A DNA stretch of 23,063 nucleotides from Bodo saltans (taxonomy: Eukaryota; Euglenozoa; Kinetoplastea; Eubodonida; Bodonidae). Positions 20,792-23,063 of this stretch are shown here, piece after piece (position 1 is the stretch's first letter; each line of letters starts with the position of its first letter). The notes beneath the pieces were generated by a model that worked only from the letters and a program-made list of their open reading frames with translations, did not search any database and was not told the DNA's origin. The position numbers were made by a program, and so were the translations under genes. Location: positions 1-23,063 of the forward strand of contig CYKH01001637.1 in assembly GCA_001460835.1 (NCBI GenBank). Direction: 5' to 3'.

Positions 20792-23063
20792 ATGTCCCGT
20801 TGCCGTGCGGTTGGGCTGTTATGCCTTGTCGGTGTTTGCAGTATTCTTCTTCTTACCGTGTTGCAAGATTCTCCGGTTGTGACTTACGAAAAAATTGAGC
20901 CACAAGCCAGAGGGAGAGAGTTTTGTCGGCAAGACACAGACCACCCACATGTTGCGAGAGGCTCGCATGACAGTGCAGCTCAGTTGCAAGTGTCCTCAAG
21001 GAACAACGCGACGGGGCAGGCAAGTAGAACCAATGTCCTCAGGAATGAGGAGCTCCGGAATCTGCTGCATGACAAGCTCCCACACTCGAATGGAGGAGAC
21101 ACGGTGGAATCGACGGAAAATAACAACAACAAGAAGCACGTCGTCCCGCAGCATGTCGTCGTTCCTCCTCGCATCGCACCTTCGACGATATCCAAACAGG
21201 CAAATAGAACTGAAGACCGCCGCCCTCCTGTGCTGCGTGATGGGGAGGTCCCAGAAGAAGAAGATTCCGAACGAGACATTTTCACCGAGGTGGTTGCAGC
21301 AAATCGGAAGGACGGCCCACTGCTTTGTAGCACTACATGGCATCCGTCTCCCGCTGATCCTGATGATCTTGACGCCAAGCACAACCGGCAAGGCTGCCAT
21401 CATCGCCAGTCGATCTCATGCACCGGCAAGCGACTTGGGCGTGCGATTGTCATCTACATGCTTCAGACGAAAAATATTCGCGAGATGAACGTGGAGATGC
21501 AAAACTTTAACTATTTCATGAACGTTGGCGTGTTTGGCGAGCACGAGCGGACAGAGATGTTCGAGGGAGTCGACTACATTTTCACACGCATGATGCCCCG
21601 TCACCTTGGAAAAGTCGCTGTGCCGACGATCATCGCGGAGAAGGGGAACATCAAGCTCATGTGGGTTCCGCCGGGGCCCTGCGACCTCTGCGCCCACGGA
21701 CGTGTGATTACCCATCTAGGCGGCGTGGACGCTGTGAAGGCGAACTACTCGTTTATCGTGTTGCTGAACGGAGGTGCGCGCGGTCCTTTCCAGGCAGCGA
21801 ACGACGCGACCTGGATCGACGTGATGGCGATTGGAGGCCAGGCGACGTGGTCCGAGTCCACACCCCCGATCATGGTTGGTCCAAGTGTGAGCACTCAGTT
21901 TTCAGTGCACGTGCAGACGCACACAATTGCCCTGCACACCCGACACCTTGCGCAGTATTTTCCGTTTCTTACTCAGTGCTCCAATGCGTCCAATGGGAAA
22001 GCGATGTGCATTCGTGGCGGTGAAGTTCCTGCGGGGATCGCGTGGCTGAGAGGCGGCGGCTGGATTCATGGGTTGCTTGCAAATGTCACGCTGCGCAGCC
22101 CTGCAGATGCGGACGCTCTGGCACAGACTCATAAGGAGACTAACATTGTTGAGCCAATGAAGGAGCATTATGACTTGTGCTCTGCGCTCTTCACCAAGTT
22201 TGGTGGGACGTTTACTAATGTCGTACGTCCGCGAACTGCTGTTCATGCGGCGCAGCTTATTGTGTTTCAGCCGATTAGTCGGGCCCTATCTGGACGTGCT
22301 CTGCTGCAGGAGCTGCTTGGCAACCACAACTTCATGGTCTTGGGTGATCAGCCTCAAGTCGTTCCACTGCGGAAAGACGAAGGTAAACGCAATCTCTCGT
22401 CGGAGCACATGATCACAATTGTGCATGCTTGGTACGGAGTCCAAGGTCGGATTGAGGACGACCACAATGGCCAAGTGGTTGAGCGCCTACGTGCGAACAT
22501 CGAGCAGAGCCAGGATGGTCGCCTCGTGGTGACGGGTAACCTGAACCATTTCTTTGGATTTGACCCCGCACCGAACGAGGCGAAGATAGCTGCCATTCAT
22601 CTTCGCTACAAGGGAAAGGATCATCACTTTCAGCTTTCGGAAGGACAGACGCTAGAATTCCCCAAAGCCGATGTCAAAGGTCACGACCGACTGCAGTGTA
22701 GCACTACGTGGCATCCATCCCCCGATGCACCAGATGAGGATCTTGATTTCAAGCACGATTACCAAGGCTGCCATCATCGCCAGTCGATCTCATGCACCGG
22801 AAAGCGACTCAGGCGTGCGCTTGTCATCTACATGCTTCAGACGAAAAATATTCGCGAGATGAATGTTGAGATGCAAAACTTTGACTATTTCATGAACAGT
22901 GGCGTGTTTGGAGAGCATGAATCGACCGAGATGTTCGAAGGGGTCGACTACATTTTCACGCGCATGACGCCCCGCCACCTTGGAAAAGTCGCTGTGCCGA
23001 CGGTCATCGCGGAGAAGGGGAACATCAAGCTGATGTGGGTGCCGCCCGGGCCCTGCGACCTCT
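20792..23063 (+). CDS. Large type II membrane protein with internally duplicated glycosyltransferase-like module (3' end outside window)
   Basis: 757 codons are open from ATG 20792 to the window edge without a stop. Residues about 5-22 form a membrane anchor (VGLLCLVGVCSILLLTV), followed by a hydrophilic, probably disordered stalk to about residue 175 with several N-x-S/T sequons. Module 1 starts at residue 179 (CSTTWHPSP) and contains CHHRQSISCTGKRLGRAIVI, VDYIFTRMMPRHLG, MWVPPGPCDLCAHGRV, YSFIVLLNGGARGPFQ and HVQTHTIALHTRHLAQYF. This order resembles a widespread uncharacterised glycosyltransferase-like family of protists and bacteria (from recall). Residues about 540-628 (ITIVHAWYGVQG, LVVTGNLNHFFGFDPAP, AAIHLRYKGKDHHFQLSEGQ) resemble DUF3395, the C-terminal domain of DNAJC11. 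Module 2 then restarts at residue 636 with the same CSTTWHPSP sequence and is cut by the window. The start follows from the acceptor AG at 20778-20779. Likely a Golgi or cell-surface protein; enzyme activity is inference. Confidence 0.8.
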   Translation, partial: MSRCRAVGLLCLVGVCSILLLTVLQDSPVVTYEKIEPQARGREFCRQDTDHPHVARGSHDSAAQLQVSSRNNATGQASRTNVLRNEELRNLLHDKLPHSNGGDTVESTENNNNKKHVVPQHVVVPPRIAPSTISKQANRTEDRRPPVLRDGEVPEEEDSERDIFTEVVAANRKDGPLLCSTTWHPSPADPDDLDAKHNRQGCHHRQSISCTGKRLGRAIVIYMLQTKNIREMNVEMQNFNYFMNVGVFGEHERTEMFEGVDYIFTRMMPRHLGKVAVPTIIAEKGNIKLMWVPPGPCDLCAHGRVITHLGGVDAVKANYSFIVLLNGGARGPFQAANDATWIDVMAIGGQATWSESTPPIMVGPSVSTQFSVHVQTHTIALHTRHLAQYFPFLTQCSNASNGKAMCIRGGEVPAGIAWLRGGGWIHGLLANVTLRSPADADALAQTHKETNIVEPMKEHYDLCSALFTKFGGTFTNVVRPRTAVHAAQLIVFQPISRALSGRALLQELLGNHNFMVLGDQPQVVPLRKDEGKRNLSSEHMITIVHAWYGVQGRIEDDHNGQVVERLRANIEQSQDGRLVVTGNLNHFFGFDPAPNEAKIAAIHLRYKGKDHHFQLSEGQTLEFPKADVKGHDRLQCSTTWHPSPDAPDEDLDFKHDYQGCHHRQSISCTGKRLRRALVIYMLQTKNIREMNVEMQNFDYFMNSGVFGEHESTEMFEGVDYIFTRMTPRHLGKVAVPTVIAEKGNIKLMWVPPGPCDL
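21326..23063 (+). repeat. Large in-frame internal duplication, period 1,371-1,374 bp
   Basis: The sequence beginning at 21326 recurs at 22697. One extra codon in copy 2 near 22730 raises the offset from 1,371 to 1,374. From 22763 to the window end I count about 24 base differences over about 300 aligned bases, giving about 7 differences in 100 residues. Copy 1 is complete (about 457 codons); copy 2 runs off the window. Many of the differences are at third codon positions. Confidence 0.93.

Noticed and set aside
20763-20882. 39-codon hydrophobic frame as the gene start
   Set aside because: It begins upstream of the only AG after the pyrimidine tract and ends after 39 codons. Its hydrophobic look comes from overlapping the membrane-anchor codons of the real gene.
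20895-21488. 197-codon frame inside the duplicated-module gene
   Set aside because: It lies in another frame of the long open gene at 20792, does not start at a splice-supported ATG, and its translation is Arg/Ser/Thr-rich shadow sequence. The 22671-22862 frame is the equivalent shadow in copy 2.

Overview
The window looks like part of one polycistronic transcription unit from a kinetoplastid nuclear genome. A free-living bodonid such as Bodo saltans is the best guess. All twelve recognisable protein genes lie on the + strand, none needs an intron, and gaps are mostly 120-480 bases. In front of eleven of them is a pyrimidine tract followed by an AG and then the first usable ATG, which is the layout expected for spliced-leader trans-splicing. 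Base composition is mixed rather than strongly GC3-biased as in Leishmania. The window contains an aromatic-amino-acid-decarboxylase-type gene and large luminal glyco-type proteins, which suggests a free-living rather than parasitic lineage. The species assignment is inference.

Layout: (2-1156) C-terminal part of an unrecognised protein; (1316-3100) long coiled-coil protein; (3584-4798) unrecognised basic protein with an Asn run; (5229-7565) low-complexity protein with an N-terminal myristoylation/palmitoylation signal; (8048-9491) type II membrane, glycosyltransferase-like protein interrupted by one extra base in a T8 run; (9492-10316) the longest gene-poor stretch, with a possible minus-strand reverse-transcriptase relic; (10317-10784) small unrecognised protein; (11118-13685) type II membrane SGNH/PC-esterase-like protein whose C-terminus was rewritten by a 23-bp tandem duplication; (14103-15737) PLP-dependent group II decarboxylase; (15860-17068) unrecognised protein with a mitochondrial-type N-terminus; (17248-18975) compact XRN-type 5'-3' exoribonuclease; (19174-20388) TTLL1-type tubulin polyglutamylase; (20792 to the window end) large type II membrane protein with an internally duplicated module of about 457 residues.

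Gene order in such arrays does not imply a pathway. Still, three of the twelve genes (8048, 11118, 20792) encode type II membrane proteins with large luminal/extracellular domains of glycan-modifying appearance, which is a notable density. The last one is the strongest candidate for something undescribed: a glycosyltransferase-like segment joined to a segment resembling DUF3395 (the DNAJC11 C-terminal domain), with the unit then repeated at about 92% nucleotide identity where both copies are visible. A second theme is the 5' ends: in four genes out-of-frame ATGs sit between a pyrimidine tract and the AG nearest the coding start, so acceptor choice would decide whether the message is translatable. 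No tRNA, rRNA, CRISPR array or complete transposon was seen.
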